This document shows positions 4,884 to 5,107 of a stretch of 5,107 nucleotides of DNA, piece after piece (the stretch's first letter is position 1; each line of letters opens with the position of its first letter). This DNA comes from Chloroflexota bacterium (GTDB lineage: Bacteria > Chloroflexota > Limnocylindria > Limnocylindrales > CSP1-4): positions 1 to 5,107 of the forward strand of contig DAIDTV010000133.1 in the NCBI GenBank assembly GCA_027457005.1, in the 5' to 3' direction. The translations under genes were made by a program, and so were the position numbers. The notes beneath the pieces were generated by a model. That model was given only the letters and a program-made list of their open reading frames with translations. It did no database searches and had not been told where the DNA came from.

Positions 4884-5107
4884 TCAGGGTGCCGGAATGA
4901 CCAGCTTCTGGCCCGCGTAGATCGTGTTGGGGTTCGTGATGCCGTTCGCGGCCGCGATCGCCTGGACGGTGACGCCGTACTCGGCCGCGATCGTGGTCAG
5001 GTTCTCGCCCCGCGCGACGACGTGGACCCGCGCGGACCCGGCGGGTGTCGCCGCGGGCGAGGAGGCCGCCGAGGCGTGGGCCCGCGGGGTGGCCGTCGGC
5101 CCCGCCG
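4884..5107 (-). CDS. LysM-domain protein, C-terminal part only (5' end outside window)
   Basis: The minus frame is open from the right edge to the TGA (complement of 4884-4886) and shows 73 residues. No start codon lies in the visible part. The last 50 or so residues are a textbook LysM domain: VHVVARGENLTTIAAEYG, then VTVQAIAAANGITNPNTIY, then AGQKLVIPAP at the C-terminus. LysM binds N-acetylglucosamine-containing glycans such as peptidoglycan. The visible residues before it (AGPTATPRAHASAASSPAA and on) are an Ala/Pro/Ser/Thr linker typical of exported wall-anchored proteins. The N-terminal domain, which would define the job (hydrolase, transglycosylase or anchor), is outside the window. The gene lies 99 bp upstream of the SpoIID/FG-GAP gene on the same strand and may share its function in the cell envelope, although a hairpin separates them. 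Confidence 0.92.
   Translation of the reverse strand, partial: AGPTATPRAHASAASSPAATPAGSARVHVVARGENLTTIAAEYGVTVQAIAAANGITNPNTIYAGQKLVIPAP

Overview
The window is very GC-rich, and nearly every third codon position is G or C. This, with linkers rich in Ala, Pro, Ser and Thr in the exported proteins, suggests a high-GC Gram-positive-type bacterium such as an actinomycete or a high-GC member of the Chloroflexota. The sequence alone does not decide between these. I found no rRNA, tRNA, CRISPR array, transposase, phage gene or integration site. It reads as an ordinary, densely coding chromosomal segment.

Layout from left to right: (1) The 3' part of a plus-strand gene for an exported lipoprotein-like protein runs off the left edge (1-561). 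(2) A spacer of about 100 bp with short tandem repeats and a possible hairpin follows. (3) Two minus-strand genes come next: an exonuclease III (xth, 664-1437) lies downstream of an OsmC-type peroxiredoxin gene (1498-1941), and they are probably cotranscribed. (4) A divergent spacer of 194 bp (1942-2135) holds inverted repeats. (5) A plus-strand pair follows: a small stand-alone ACT-domain protein (2136-2426) and, 12 nt later, an ArsC/Spx-like thioredoxin-fold protein with no cysteine (2439-2840). (6) A minus-strand gene for a large secreted SpoIID/LytB-domain protein with C-terminal FG-GAP/VCBS-type repeats (2850-4784) converges on that pair. (7) A 99-bp spacer contains a perfect 11-bp hairpin. 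(8) The 3' end of a minus-strand gene for a protein with a C-terminal LysM domain (4884-5107) runs off the right edge.

Two functional themes are visible. OsmC (hydroperoxide reduction) and Xth (repair of abasic and oxidised DNA ends) make a plausible oxidative-damage pair. The LysM protein and the SpoIID/FG-GAP protein are both exported-type proteins with peptidoglycan-related domains on the same strand, so they form a plausible cell-envelope pair. The ACT and ArsC-like genes look like a small operon of unknown purpose. No clear new biological system is visible. The most unusual items are the SpoIID plus FG-GAP architecture and the cysteine-free ArsC-like protein.
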